Source: an uncultured Saprospiraceae bacterium
Lineage (GTDB): Bacteria > Bacteroidota > Bacteroidia > Chitinophagales > Saprospiraceae
Length of the DNA stretch: 64,000 bases
Reading direction: 5' to 3'
NCBI GenBank assembly: GCA_937926205.1
Contig: CALEYL010000076.1
Location: forward strand, 1 to 64,000
A model generated the notes under the pieces. It was not told where the DNA came from, searched no databases, and saw only the letters and a program-made list of their open reading frames with translations. Made by a program: the position numbers and the translations under genes. This document shows, in pieces, positions 44,520 to 52,694 of the stretch; position 1 is the first letter of the stretch; every line of letters begins with the position of its first letter.

Positions 44520-44619
44520 TCGTTTCGGCTTCGTTTCGGCTTCGCTCAACGAACGGCTCAACGAACGGCTCAACGAACAACCAACAACGAACAACGAACA
44601 ACCTACCTGCCGGTAGGCA
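44520..44619 (+). repeat. Composite tandem repeats before the MoxR gene
   Basis: In order: 11-base units TTCGTTTCGGC, then three 12-base units around GCTCAACGAACG, then heptamers CGAACAA, CCAACAA, CGAACAA, CGAACAA (44574-44601) and CCTGCCGGTAGG (44606-44617). The heptamers and CCTGCCGGTAGG are the same as at 3973-4040. The MoxR start codon is 19 bases beyond. Confidence 0.85.
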
Positions 44620-44637
44620 AACAACAAACAGCAAACC

Positions 44638-45564
44638 ATGGCGAATTCTGATAAAAAATTTGATCCCGGTAAAGATTACATTGCCAGTGATGCCCTGCGT
44701 ATTGCGCTCGAAGGCGCGCTGGCGTTGAGACAACCTTTGTTGCTTACCGGCGAACCCGGAACCGGGAAAACAACCCTGGCGCAATGGGCTGTTCATTATT
44801 TGAATGAAAAATACAACAACAGCTTTTACCCACAACCTTTGCGGTTCAATACGAAAACGACTTCCGCTGCACGTGATTTGTTTTATACATACGATGCCTT
44901 GTCGCATTTTCAGGCAGCCAACCTCAAAGGGGATTCGCGGAAAACTGCTGATTTTATAGAGTTACAGGCTTTGGGTAAAGCCATCTCCATGACGAATCCG
45001 AGGCAGGAATATTTGGAGCGTTTTCGGATAGATTTGCCTCCAAAACCACAAAGTTCTGTCGTATTGGTCGACGAAGTTGATAAAGCGCCACGTGATTTTA
45101 CAAATGACATCCTGGATGAAATCGAAAATTACCGGTTTCAAATTCGTGAACAGGACAACTACCTCGTTGAACGCGGGCCAGATGCACAAATCGTCGTGAT
45201 TATGACGAGCAATTCCGAAAAAAACCTGCCCGATCCTTTTCTGCGTCGCTGCGCTTTTTACCACATAGAGTTTCCCCAGGGCCAGTTGCTGCGCGATATC
45301 GTGGAAAAGCATCTCGGTCGGATTACCCCGGAAACGGAAAAAGCTTACGCTGATTTGTTCACATTCTTTGAACAGGTTCGGAGCCAGTCTGTGCGAAAAA
45401 AACCGGCTACGGCCGAGCTCATTGGCTGGTTAAAAATCCTGGGAATGAACGGTTATTTCAAAACCAATAACCCGGCGGAACAAAAGCAAATGCTGGCCTA
45501 CAACCTGTCGTTTTTAGTGAAAACACTGGAAGATCTGGAAGCGGTCAGGAAGCTGTTGGGCTGA
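44638..45564 (+). CDS. MoxR-family AAA+ ATPase
   Basis: 308 residues. Walker A GEPGTGKTT (38-46), Walker B VVLVDEVDKA with D145 and E146, sensor 1 Asn in IMTSNSEKNLPD (N192) and arginines at 203-204 (FLRRC), all present, so an active ATPase is expected. MoxR proteins act as chaperone-like remodelers of vWA-type partners. The neighbours are the iSTAND protein (137 bases upstream) and the large membrane protein (78 bases downstream), which holds a vWA-like region. The repeats at 44520-44619 replace a normal leader. Confidence 0.9.
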   Translation: MANSDKKFDPGKDYIASDALRIALEGALALRQPLLLTGEPGTGKTTLAQWAVHYLNEKYNNSFYPQPLRFNTKTTSAARDLFYTYDALSHFQAANLKGDSRKTADFIELQALGKAISMTNPRQEYLERFRIDLPPKPQSSVVLVDEVDKAPRDFTNDILDEIENYRFQIREQDNYLVERGPDAQIVVIMTSNSEKNLPDPFLRRCAFYHIEFPQGQLLRDIVEKHLGRITPETEKAYADLFTFFEQVRSQSVRKKPATAELIGWLKILGMNGYFKTNNPAEQKQMLAYNLSFLVKTLEDLEAVRKLLG

Positions 45565-45642
45565 TGATGCCGTTTGCCAAACTTCTAATAGTTTCGTAAA
45601 CGTTGCGGGTTAATATCATAATAATCAGGATTTCGCTCAATT

Positions 45643-48600
45643 TTGAAACAAAAACACCATATCGAACTACCCTTAGAAGCCCTGATTGCCCGACTGGAGG
45701 CAGCAGGTTTTCGCATGGATACAGCGCGTAAGCTGCGTCTGCTTCGGGTATTAGAGATGGAAGGCCCTGAAGTGCTTGGTGACTTCGAAGGGATGAAATA
45801 CCGCCTGGCGCCTTTTGTGGCGCGATCGCCTCAGGAACAAGAGCGCTTTTATGCTTTTTTTGATCAGTTTTGGGAAGAATGTAAAGCCGAAGCGGAACAA
45901 CTCAACCAATTTTCAGAAGCTCCTTTACCAGATGTCCTGCCGCCTAAACCCGTCCGAAAATTCAGTAAATGGTGGCTCATCTCCTTGCTGCTGATCCCCC
46001 TTATCGCGATAATCAGCTATCTGTTCAGGCCCCGTGGCCCAACCCCGGAGCCTTGTGAAGTAGCCATGGATGAAAGCATGCATAAGCTGCTGCGTGAAGG
46101 CGATACGCTCGTTTGCCTGAATCGCAGTTCCTGTATAGACAGCAGTGCTTACATTTGGGAAATTCAGGATGCAGTAAGCAAAAGAACCACATTCACCGAT
46201 ACCTCCTTTCACTCAAAATGGCTGGCTTCCGGAGTTGGGGAGGAGAAAATAGTCACCCTGCGCCACACAGCGCCGGCCGATAGCGAATCGCGCATCGCCG
46301 ACACCCTCAGACTGACCGTCCAGTGCGCCAATCCGCCAAAGATAAGAAGCTGGAAGACGCCGGAAGGCATCATGGATGCGAATAGACCTTACAAATTTTC
46401 AGCTGTAATTGACAAGGGTGCGCAAGCCAAGTGGGTTTTCAATGAAACGGATACCTTGCGCGGCACGCAGGTTGACTATACTTTCTCGTCAGAAGGAGAC
46501 GCTACCGTCGGCTTATTGGTTTCTCGGCCGGGGCAGGAACGCTATTGCTATGTTTATGAAGAAAAAAAGCTCAGTATTGGCGGTAAGCCCTATCTGCAAT
46601 GCTTTGCAGCGAAACTCGATTACCCTGGTTTGATCTATCGTTTGAACGGGTGGTATTGGCTGTTTTCATCCTCACCGTTTTTTTTAGCCGTGTGGTTGCT
46701 GGCGCGGTGGTGGAAAAAGCGCCATGAAAAAACACCCGAAAAAACGGTTGCCGATCTGGAAGCCGAATACCCGATTCATGATGCAGGACCTTATTTTGTG
46801 CCTTATCTGCCTCAGGGCGGAAAGATTACCGTGCCGCGCGATTTCTTTCGCATGGCTGAAGTGATGCGGCGCAGGGAACTCGGTGTCCGGAATTATTTTG
46901 ATGCCGCGGCCTCCGTAAGGGCAACGGTAGATGCCGGCGGTTACCCCGAATGGCGTGAAAAATCGGATACCCGTCCGGCAGAATACCTGTTTTTAGTGCA
47001 ACGCACTGACGAACGCAACCAGCAGGGGCGCCTTTTTGAGCACCTTACAGACTTCCTGAAAAGAAGAGAGGCGCCGGCTGAAGTGTATTTTCACAGCGGT
47101 CGTTTTGATGTTTTCAGAAATCCGGAACACCCGGAAGGCCTTGGCCTGGCGGAGCTGAAGCAGCACTATCCCGCCTACCGACTGGTATTGCTCGGCGACG
47201 GGCATGGTTTGGTAAATCAATATAATCCCGAAATACCGTCGTTATTGGCTGCACCGGTTAAAAGTCTTCGTGCATGGCCGCGTCGCCTGCTGCTGACTCC
47301 GGAACCTGTGAGCGGTTGGTCATACCAGGAAACACTGCTCCATCGCCATTTTCTGCTTTATCCCGCTGATACGGATGGCATGTTGGCAGGACTGGAGATG
47401 CTCGACCGCATAGAAGAGTACGAGCCGGGCAATTACAGCCGTTGGGAATCCGAACTTTTGCGCCTGCACCCGGCTGTTTCACACCGCTATCGCCAATGGG
47501 AAACGCCGGAGGATCATAAGAACTACCTGCAAAACCCGGACTGGTACCGCTGGCTTTGTGCTGTAGCAGTGTGCACACAACCCGATTGGGCACTGACGGT
47601 TGCTATCGGACGGGCCATCGGCGTGGAAGTGACCCACGATGCCTTGCTGACTTTGAGCCGCATTCCCTGGTTGAGCAACAATGCCCCGGATCCCAACCTG
47701 CGCCTGGCCTTGTTGCAACAACTCGATCCTAAGGATGAAGCGCTTGCGCGAAAAGCCATCGCGGAAGAATTGGAACATGTGCGCCAAAGTGTGGATGGCA
47801 GCTTTGCTCAGACTGACTGGACGACCAATCTTGCTGTACAGCGTTTCGCCCTTGATCCCCACAATGAAGGTCATAAAGAAACCCTGCGTGACCTGAAACG
47901 GTTAGGTTTGCTTTCAGGGAGCCAAATGGCCGAACTGGATTTGATCGTTCGGGAAAAAATGGATAAAAAGGGAACAACTGCACGGACGACCAAAGGCATT
48001 GAAACCTGGCTGGAGCAACCCACTCCCAGACGCTGGTGGACACGGGAGCTGTTCGGCGCATTGGTTGCTATTCTTATAGGCGCCTTTTTATTGTTGAATG
48101 GACTTACATTTACTGCCATAACCTTAAATGGTGCACAACCAGATCCGACTGCCTCTGTTTCTTTTTGGATGACTGCCAGGCCATTGGATGACCGGGCAAT
48201 CGAGTTGAACAATGAAGCCGTGACCCTGTGGAGAAATATCGATACGACAAAAAGCGATTTAACTTCAGCCTATGTCGTTCAGCAAGGCAGGAGGGCTGAT
48301 TCGCTTCTTAGCGAGGCGATCAAATTGCGTTCCTCAAATGGCTATCCTCTAGCCGATAGCAACCAGACCTTTTTAGCGTACAATTTTGCAAAAACCCAAT
48401 TTAATTTACACCTGGATGCGATGGCTTTGAATGGCAATTCAGCTGCTTTGACCGTTATTAAGCAGGCCTTCGAACCATTGACGCGACCCAAACCATTGAA
48501 CGCATACGCTGGAGCTGCTGCTTTTACGGAGCAATCTGCCGTTTGTCTTGCGGCGCTGCATGGTCAGGGCCTTTGTGATTTTTACCTCGGTCAGCGCGAC

Positions 48601-49356
48601 AGCGCTAGGATTGCTTATGACCGATTGTCGAACCGAACAAATGGCGTTTATTTCGATACTATAAATATGCCGGTGAATCTCAAAACACTGTTGGCCATAC
48701 CACTACCGCTTCCTGTTACCAAAAAGGCAGCTCCTAAACCGAAGCTCAGCAATAAAATCGAAAGCAAAATTAAAACTCCTCGTATTAAGCCTTCGACGAT
48801 AATCAGACCCAAAGACATCCAGATAATAAAGCCACCATCCACAGATACGGTCCAGACTTATGCCAGGGCGCTTAAAAGTGGTGACCCTGTTTGTCCAGCC
48901 GGCAGTTTTTTTGATCCGGCAGATGGCGGCACCTGCTGGACCTGCCCGCGTGGTTATCAGCGTACGACAGATAGAATTACCAGCTCAGGAGCTTGTTCGA
49001 AAGCGGGAAGTACTGAGTATGCAAAAGCAACGGTTGCCGGGAAAGGAATCCCGAGTAAAAAAGGGGGAGCAGATTGCGCACCCGGGCAATTTTATGATGT
49101 TGTCAGTTCTCTTTGTTATACCTGCCCGGATGGTTACGAGTATAACCCGAATTATGGTGTTAACGACGCAAAAGCTTGCATGAAATTGGGGCTAACAGAA
49201 TATCGACCAGCAACAAAAGTTTCAGACCTGAAATGCCCGGAAGGCAGTTTCTCAGATGGAAAAACTTGTTGGACTTGTCCGCCCGGTTATGTACGAACAA
49301 CAAGTCCTTTAGACAGTGATAAGGCTTGTGAATTAAAAGTCTCCGGTAAAAATTAG
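45643..49356 (+). CDS. Three-TM MoxR-associated protein with PKD-like, degenerate vWA-like and Cys-repeat regions
   Basis: 1237 residues, TTG start (ATG at 45715 would cut the first helix of a conserved-looking N-domain). In order: helical N-domain (~7-85, IELPLEALIARLEAAGFRM); TM1 110-128; two PKD-like beta domains (~135-320); TM2 336-356 followed by RWWKKR; a large domain (~370-790), of which 445-560 looks like a Rossmann/vWA fold (EYLFLVQ, AEVYFHSG, YRLVLLGDGH, RRLLLTPEP) but with QRTDERN where DxSxS would be; TM3 802-824; a helical region (~850-1000); a Lys/Pro linker; and three Cys repeats (1084-1118, 1145-1179, 1198-1229), each CxxG(S/Q)F...C(W/Y)TCPxGY...C. By the positive-inside rule the vWA-like part is cytosolic and the Cys repeats are periplasmic. 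Partner of the MoxR ATPase; function unknown. Confidence 0.8.
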   Translation: MKQKHHIELPLEALIARLEAAGFRMDTARKLRLLRVLEMEGPEVLGDFEGMKYRLAPFVARSPQEQERFYAFFDQFWEECKAEAEQLNQFSEAPLPDVLPPKPVRKFSKWWLISLLLIPLIAIISYLFRPRGPTPEPCEVAMDESMHKLLREGDTLVCLNRSSCIDSSAYIWEIQDAVSKRTTFTDTSFHSKWLASGVGEEKIVTLRHTAPADSESRIADTLRLTVQCANPPKIRSWKTPEGIMDANRPYKFSAVIDKGAQAKWVFNETDTLRGTQVDYTFSSEGDATVGLLVSRPGQERYCYVYEEKKLSIGGKPYLQCFAAKLDYPGLIYRLNGWYWLFSSSPFFLAVWLLARWWKKRHEKTPEKTVADLEAEYPIHDAGPYFVPYLPQGGKITVPRDFFRMAEVMRRRELGVRNYFDAAASVRATVDAGGYPEWREKSDTRPAEYLFLVQRTDERNQQGRLFEHLTDFLKRREAPAEVYFHSGRFDVFRNPEHPEGLGLAELKQHYPAYRLVLLGDGHGLVNQYNPEIPSLLAAPVKSLRAWPRRLLLTPEPVSGWSYQETLLHRHFLLYPADTDGMLAGLEMLDRIEEYEPGNYSRWESELLRLHPAVSHRYRQWETPEDHKNYLQNPDWYRWLCAVAVCTQPDWALTVAIGRAIGVEVTHDALLTLSRIPWLSNNAPDPNLRLALLQQLDPKDEALARKAIAEELEHVRQSVDGSFAQTDWTTNLAVQRFALDPHNEGHKETLRDLKRLGLLSGSQMAELDLIVREKMDKKGTTARTTKGIETWLEQPTPRRWWTRELFGALVAILIGAFLLLNGLTFTAITLNGAQPDPTASVSFWMTARPLDDRAIELNNEAVTLWRNIDTTKSDLTSAYVVQQGRRADSLLSEAIKLRSSNGYPLADSNQTFLAYNFAKTQFNLHLDAMALNGNSAALTVIKQAFEPLTRPKPLNAYAGAAAFTEQSAVCLAALHGQGLCDFYLGQRDSARIAYDRLSNRTNGVYFDTINMPVNLKTLLAIPLPLPVTKKAAPKPKLSNKIESKIKTPRIKPSTIIRPKDIQIIKPPSTDTVQTYARALKSGDPVCPAGSFFDPADGGTCWTCPRGYQRTTDRITSSGACSKAGSTEYAKATVAGKGIPSKKGGADCAPGQFYDVVSSLCYTCPDGYEYNPNYGVNDAKACMKLGLTEYRPATKVSDLKCPEGSFSDGKTCWTCPPGYVRTTSPLDSDKACELKVSGKN

Positions 49357-49476
49357 AAAAAAACATTGATCGCGCAGCGGCGGTAACAGAGCTGGCGGCT
49401 GAGCTGACGACTGAGCGTAGTCGAAGTCAAGTCGAAGTTCCGCCCCGCGTGTCCTGCTTTCTGGGCTTTGCCGAAG

Positions 49477-50160
49477 CTAACCTGCCTGACACAAAGCTTC
49501 TACCACTTCCACCAATACTGCATTCAGCTTGTCTATGGCCAGTGGGATATTCCAGTTCTCCCGGTTTCTCGGCTCCACATAGTTGGAAATGCTGCGGATT
49601 TGCAGGAATGGCACCTGCTCCATCAAGCAGGTGTAAAAAAATGCGGCGCCCTCCATGCTCTCCACATCGGCGTCAAATGTTGCCGTTATTTGGGCAATGC
49701 TTTGTGCACTGCCGTGCACCCGGTTAACGCTTATACCATGCGCTTTGGGTAAAAAGTCGAAAGCCCCGGCTGCGTCATTCAGCAAGCGGCCACCCTGAAA
49801 TGGGTATTGCCCCGGCGCTATGAGGCCCATGTCGTGCACGTTCATAAACCGCCCGTCGGCTTCCTCCGCACCAAGGTCTCCGAACTGTTCTGATACAACC
49901 TGGACCACATCTCCGGGCTTCAGCTGTCGATTAAAAGCTCCGGCAATACCTGCGTTGATGGCGATGTCGTATTTACCCCCGGGCAGCACTTTTCCGAGTG
50001 CATAGGCGGTTAGCGGCATGCCGACGCCTGTTACAAGAATCGAAACATCCGAATTTTTATAACGGTAACGGGAGGGCCCGGATTGGGCGGCGTTTTGCTC
50101 CAGCCAACTCAGCAGCGGGGCAATTTCAAAAGGCGTGGCAGAAACAATCAGGATGTTCAT
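49477..50160 (-). CDS. mqnB: Futalosine hydrolase
   Basis: 227 residues, nucleoside phosphorylase superfamily. It cleaves futalosine to dehypoxanthinyl futalosine and hypoxanthine in the futalosine route to menaquinone. Features: NAGIAGAF near 88-95, VESMEGAAFFY (~168-178) with the nucleoside-binding Glu, and RSISNYVEPRNRENW near 190-204, characteristic of MqnB as opposed to MTA/SAH nucleosidase. Its start codon overlaps the stop of the upstream barrel gene by four bases, implying translational coupling. No other mqn genes are in the window. Confidence 0.9.
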   Translation of the reverse strand: MNILIVSATPFEIAPLLSWLEQNAAQSGPSRYRYKNSDVSILVTGVGMPLTAYALGKVLPGGKYDIAINAGIAGAFNRQLKPGDVVQVVSEQFGDLGAEEADGRFMNVHDMGLIAPGQYPFQGGRLLNDAAGAFDFLPKAHGISVNRVHGSAQSIAQITATFDADVESMEGAAFFYTCLMEQVPFLQIRSISNYVEPRNRENWNIPLAIDKLNAVLVEVVEALCQAG

Positions 50161-50984
50161 TTCTTCTTTTCGGGTCTTTGGTAAATGATGCCTGCTGAAG
50201 GTGTGAAGCCCAGCGCTTGGTGGTAAGCGGAAGCAATGTCTATTGACAGGCCATTGGAAAGCATGAACCCTGCTCCAAAACTTAGCTGTACAGGCTCTGA
50301 TGCCAAACCGATCCGGAAGGCCAGGCTTTCTGCCGGGAGGTACTCGATACCAGCTTTGATGCTTGCAGGATGGAGGATGTCTTTCTCAACAGCGCCGCTT
50401 AAGTGCAGCTTTTTCGAGGGAAGGTACATGAAGCCTACTTTCAGGATACTTGGCAGGTATTCATCCTCCAACAGCTGCACACGTACAGGGCTGAATACGT
50501 GAAAACCTATCATAAATTGTTCTGATAATGGCGAAATCAAACCTGCTTCGAAAGTCAGGCTGGTCTGATTGCCATATTCGGGAATGCTGGTGGTCAAAGC
50601 CAGAAGTTGCCCCCCAAAGTACAGTTGGTCAAATAGTTTTCTGCCATATGCCAACCCGATGCGTTGCTCGTTGTAGCCTTCAAACCCGAAGTAGTTGAGT
50701 GTGACGCCAAAGGTTCCGGAGCGGGTAGGGTAGGCTGCTGCCGCAGAGAAAGAACGTATTTCGGCGAGCAGGAAGCGTTGTTCAGCGGCAACCATCGCTG
50801 AGAATTGAGAAACGCCAGCCAGACCTGCCTGGTTGGTCAATGCGCTGCTCACATCCGTAAATACCACATTGGCGCCACCCATTCCAACCGAACGGCCGCC
50901 AGCTGCCGGCAAAGCGCCGTTTTGGGCTGTCAGTGAAAAGCCGGCTGCCAGCAGACTGATGAATATGAATATTTTTTGCATCAT
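50157..50984 (-). CDS. Outer-membrane beta-barrel protein, PorV/PorQ-like
   Basis: 275 residues. Signal peptide 1-20 (SLTAQ). The N-terminal part AAGGRSVGMGGANVVFTDVSSALTNQAGLAG is the hallmark of the FadL-like PorV/PorQ and related barrel proteins of Bacteroidota, followed by alternating amphipathic strands to the end (FGVTLNYFGFEGY, LYFGGQLLAL, LSFGAGFML). PorV-type proteins work with T9SS, PorQ-type and other relatives have varied roles; which applies here is not clear. It overlaps mqnB by four bases (ATGA) and is probably the first gene of that pair. Confidence 0.75.
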   Translation of the reverse strand: MMQKIFIFISLLAAGFSLTAQNGALPAAGGRSVGMGGANVVFTDVSSALTNQAGLAGVSQFSAMVAAEQRFLLAEIRSFSAAAAYPTRSGTFGVTLNYFGFEGYNEQRIGLAYGRKLFDQLYFGGQLLALTTSIPEYGNQTSLTFEAGLISPLSEQFMIGFHVFSPVRVQLLEDEYLPSILKVGFMYLPSKKLHLSGAVEKDILHPASIKAGIEYLPAESLAFRIGLASEPVQLSFGAGFMLSNGLSIDIASAYHQALGFTPSAGIIYQRPEKKK

Positions 50985-51081
50985 GTTATTGATCTGTATG
51001 TCCTGATAATTTTCATGAATGAAGTAAGGGGTAGACAGTAAACGATGGACGGAGAATCCTGCTCAATTTAAGAGCAGAATG

Positions 51082-51148
<67 letters not shown>

Positions 51149-51156
51149 TTGCCTTC

Positions 51157-52329
51157 TCAAACCCCATTCTCCTTAACCACTTTGGCATAAAACTTTCCGG
51201 CATCCGTCATCGTCCGATCCATTGTATGAATGTTCACGCGCACCAGTCCAAATCGGTAAGTTGGTCCCAGGTTCCACTCAAAATTGTCCCAGGCCGACCA
51301 GTGAATATAGCCCTGCAGGTTCACCCCATCCTGTATGGCTTCGTGGCAAACGCGAAGGTAATCGGCAATGGCCTTAATGCGTACATCCGGGTCATCGGTA
51401 CAAATGCCGTTTTCTGTAATCACAATCGGCTTTTTGTATTTTTTGTGAAAACGACGCAGGATGAGCCCCAGCCCTTCCGGACGATAACCCCACATTTTAT
51501 CGTGAGGAATGCCCAGTTTCTTCAGTTTTCCGGGCCGATCCAATTCCGTCACCATCCCGGGATTGAAGGGGATGTAGGCGTAATAACTCAGTCCCCAGTA
51601 ATCCACACGTCTGAATGGCCTGGCTGCTTTTTTTATAAACCACCAGTCAGCAAACCACGCAGGAATTCGGCCCAGTGGCTGCAAAGCTTTGAACCAGGCT
51701 GTATTCAGTGAAATGCCAACGGGGTGTTCGGGGTACGCCGTTTTAATCAGTTCGTATGCAATGTCGTGCGCTTTACCCAGGTTTTTTAAAACGAGGTTGG
51801 CCTTAAAGTAACTTTTTTTATGTGGCGGAAATGTACCCAGATAAAAGCCATTGAGCGCATACACATTGGGTTCATTAATGGTATTCCAGTTAAAAACATA
51901 AGGCCCGAAATGCAGGATGCATTGCCGGGCATAATCTACAAAGGAAGAAATGTTTGATTCATTTAGCCATCCACCGTTTTTTTCAAACCAGAGTGGGTTG
52001 GTAAAGTGGTGGAGGACAAACATAATGCGGACACCCCGTGCGTTGAGTTTTTGAAAAAAGGATTGGTACTCCTGAACGACTTCCGGGTCAAAGTTTCCAA
52101 ATGGTTCCGTTTGCAGTCGCGCCCAATCTACGCCACAGCGATAGACTGAACCAAACTGAACAATGTATTCAAGGTCTTCTTCCCGGCGTTTTTCGTGGTC
52201 GGTGGTGCGAATGAAGGTATACCCATCCTTGGCTTTCAGGCCTTTCCAGTTGTGTTCTGACGCCGTTTCAATTTGCGCTGCCGCGGTGGAAGTACCCCAG
52301 AAAAAGTGCTCAGGGAAAGTTATTGTCAT
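51157..52329 (-). CDS. Glycoside hydrolase family 1 protein (beta-glucosidase-like)
   Basis: 390 residues, a single GH1 (beta/alpha)8 barrel, somewhat shorter than the usual ~440-480. Acid/base E153 is in NTINEPN and nucleophile E306 in VITENG, both intact. The start FPEHFFWGTSTAAAQIE is typical. No signal peptide, so it is cytoplasmic; it would hydrolyse beta-glycosides from oligosaccharides. The N-terminal region between ~35 and 55 is shortened relative to family norms. No transporter or sugar regulator is adjacent. Confidence 0.9.
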   Translation of the reverse strand: MTITFPEHFFWGTSTAAAQIETASEHNWKGLKAKDGYTFIRTTDHEKRREEDLEYIVQFGSVYRCGVDWARLQTEPFGNFDPEVVQEYQSFFQKLNARGVRIMFVLHHFTNPLWFEKNGGWLNESNISSFVDYARQCILHFGPYVFNWNTINEPNVYALNGFYLGTFPPHKKSYFKANLVLKNLGKAHDIAYELIKTAYPEHPVGISLNTAWFKALQPLGRIPAWFADWWFIKKAARPFRRVDYWGLSYYAYIPFNPGMVTELDRPGKLKKLGIPHDKMWGYRPEGLGLILRRFHKKYKKPIVITENGICTDDPDVRIKAIADYLRVCHEAIQDGVNLQGYIHWSAWDNFEWNLGPTYRFGLVRVNIHTMDRTMTDAGKFYAKVVKENGV

Positions 52330-52348
52330 GGTGTTTATTGCTATTTAT

Positions 52349-52490
52349 TGTCTGTCTTTTGAGTAGCGTGTCTGAGCTTTAGAGTTCGAGAGCAAGGCGC
52401 GCGAAGGCCCCAAAAACAGAAGTTTACTCGGGTAAATGACTGTTTTTGGGGCCGAGCGTAACGCAGCAACCGGACTATAAAGACAGACAC
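52349..52490 (+). repeat. Structured intergenic element, short copy (family of 15356-15572)
   Basis: 142 bases with inverted ends (TGTCTGTCTTT at 52349-52359, AAAGACAGACA at 52479-52489). First conserved block 52368-52398 ends in GTTCGAGAGCAAGGC; a 14-bp perfect stem follows (GGCCCCAAAAACAG at 52406-52419, complement at 52440-52453) with an inner TTTAC/GTAAA hairpin; the second conserved block is TAACGCAGC...CGGACT (52459-52476). It lies between divergent genes, in contrast to the other copy between convergent genes. The rest of the 365-base gap holds a -7 element for sucC. Confidence 0.8.
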
Positions 52491-52661
52491 AATTTGCGGG
52501 CGGAAGTTAGCGCGCCTAGAGCAAAGAACCTGCAATTGCTTTTGCTTTTCTTTTTCGAACACATGGTTTACAACCTTTGCTTTCAGGCAGGTCTTCGGGC
52601 GATTGTCAAGATTCAACCTTCATCTTTTCCAGTTTCGCAAGGCGGTTTAAAAACGGTTTCT

Positions 52662-52669
52662 TACATTTG
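52662..52669 (+). promoter_or_regulatory. Bacteroidota -7 element for sucC
   Basis: TACATTTG matches TAnnTTTG and lies 25 bases before the sucC start codon, giving a short leader. Confidence 0.5.
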
Positions 52670-52694
52670 AGGCGTTTTTTAACTGTATAGAAAT

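Noticed and set aside
44701..45564. MoxR gene as part of a Bat aerotolerance operon
   Set aside because: The BatA-like gene is 34 kb away and no other Bat genes flank the MoxR gene.
52382..52400. GTTCGAGAGC in the short element resembles a tRNA T-loop
   Set aside because: No acceptor stem, D-arm or anticodon arm can be drawn around it, and the same block recurs in the long element without a tRNA fold.
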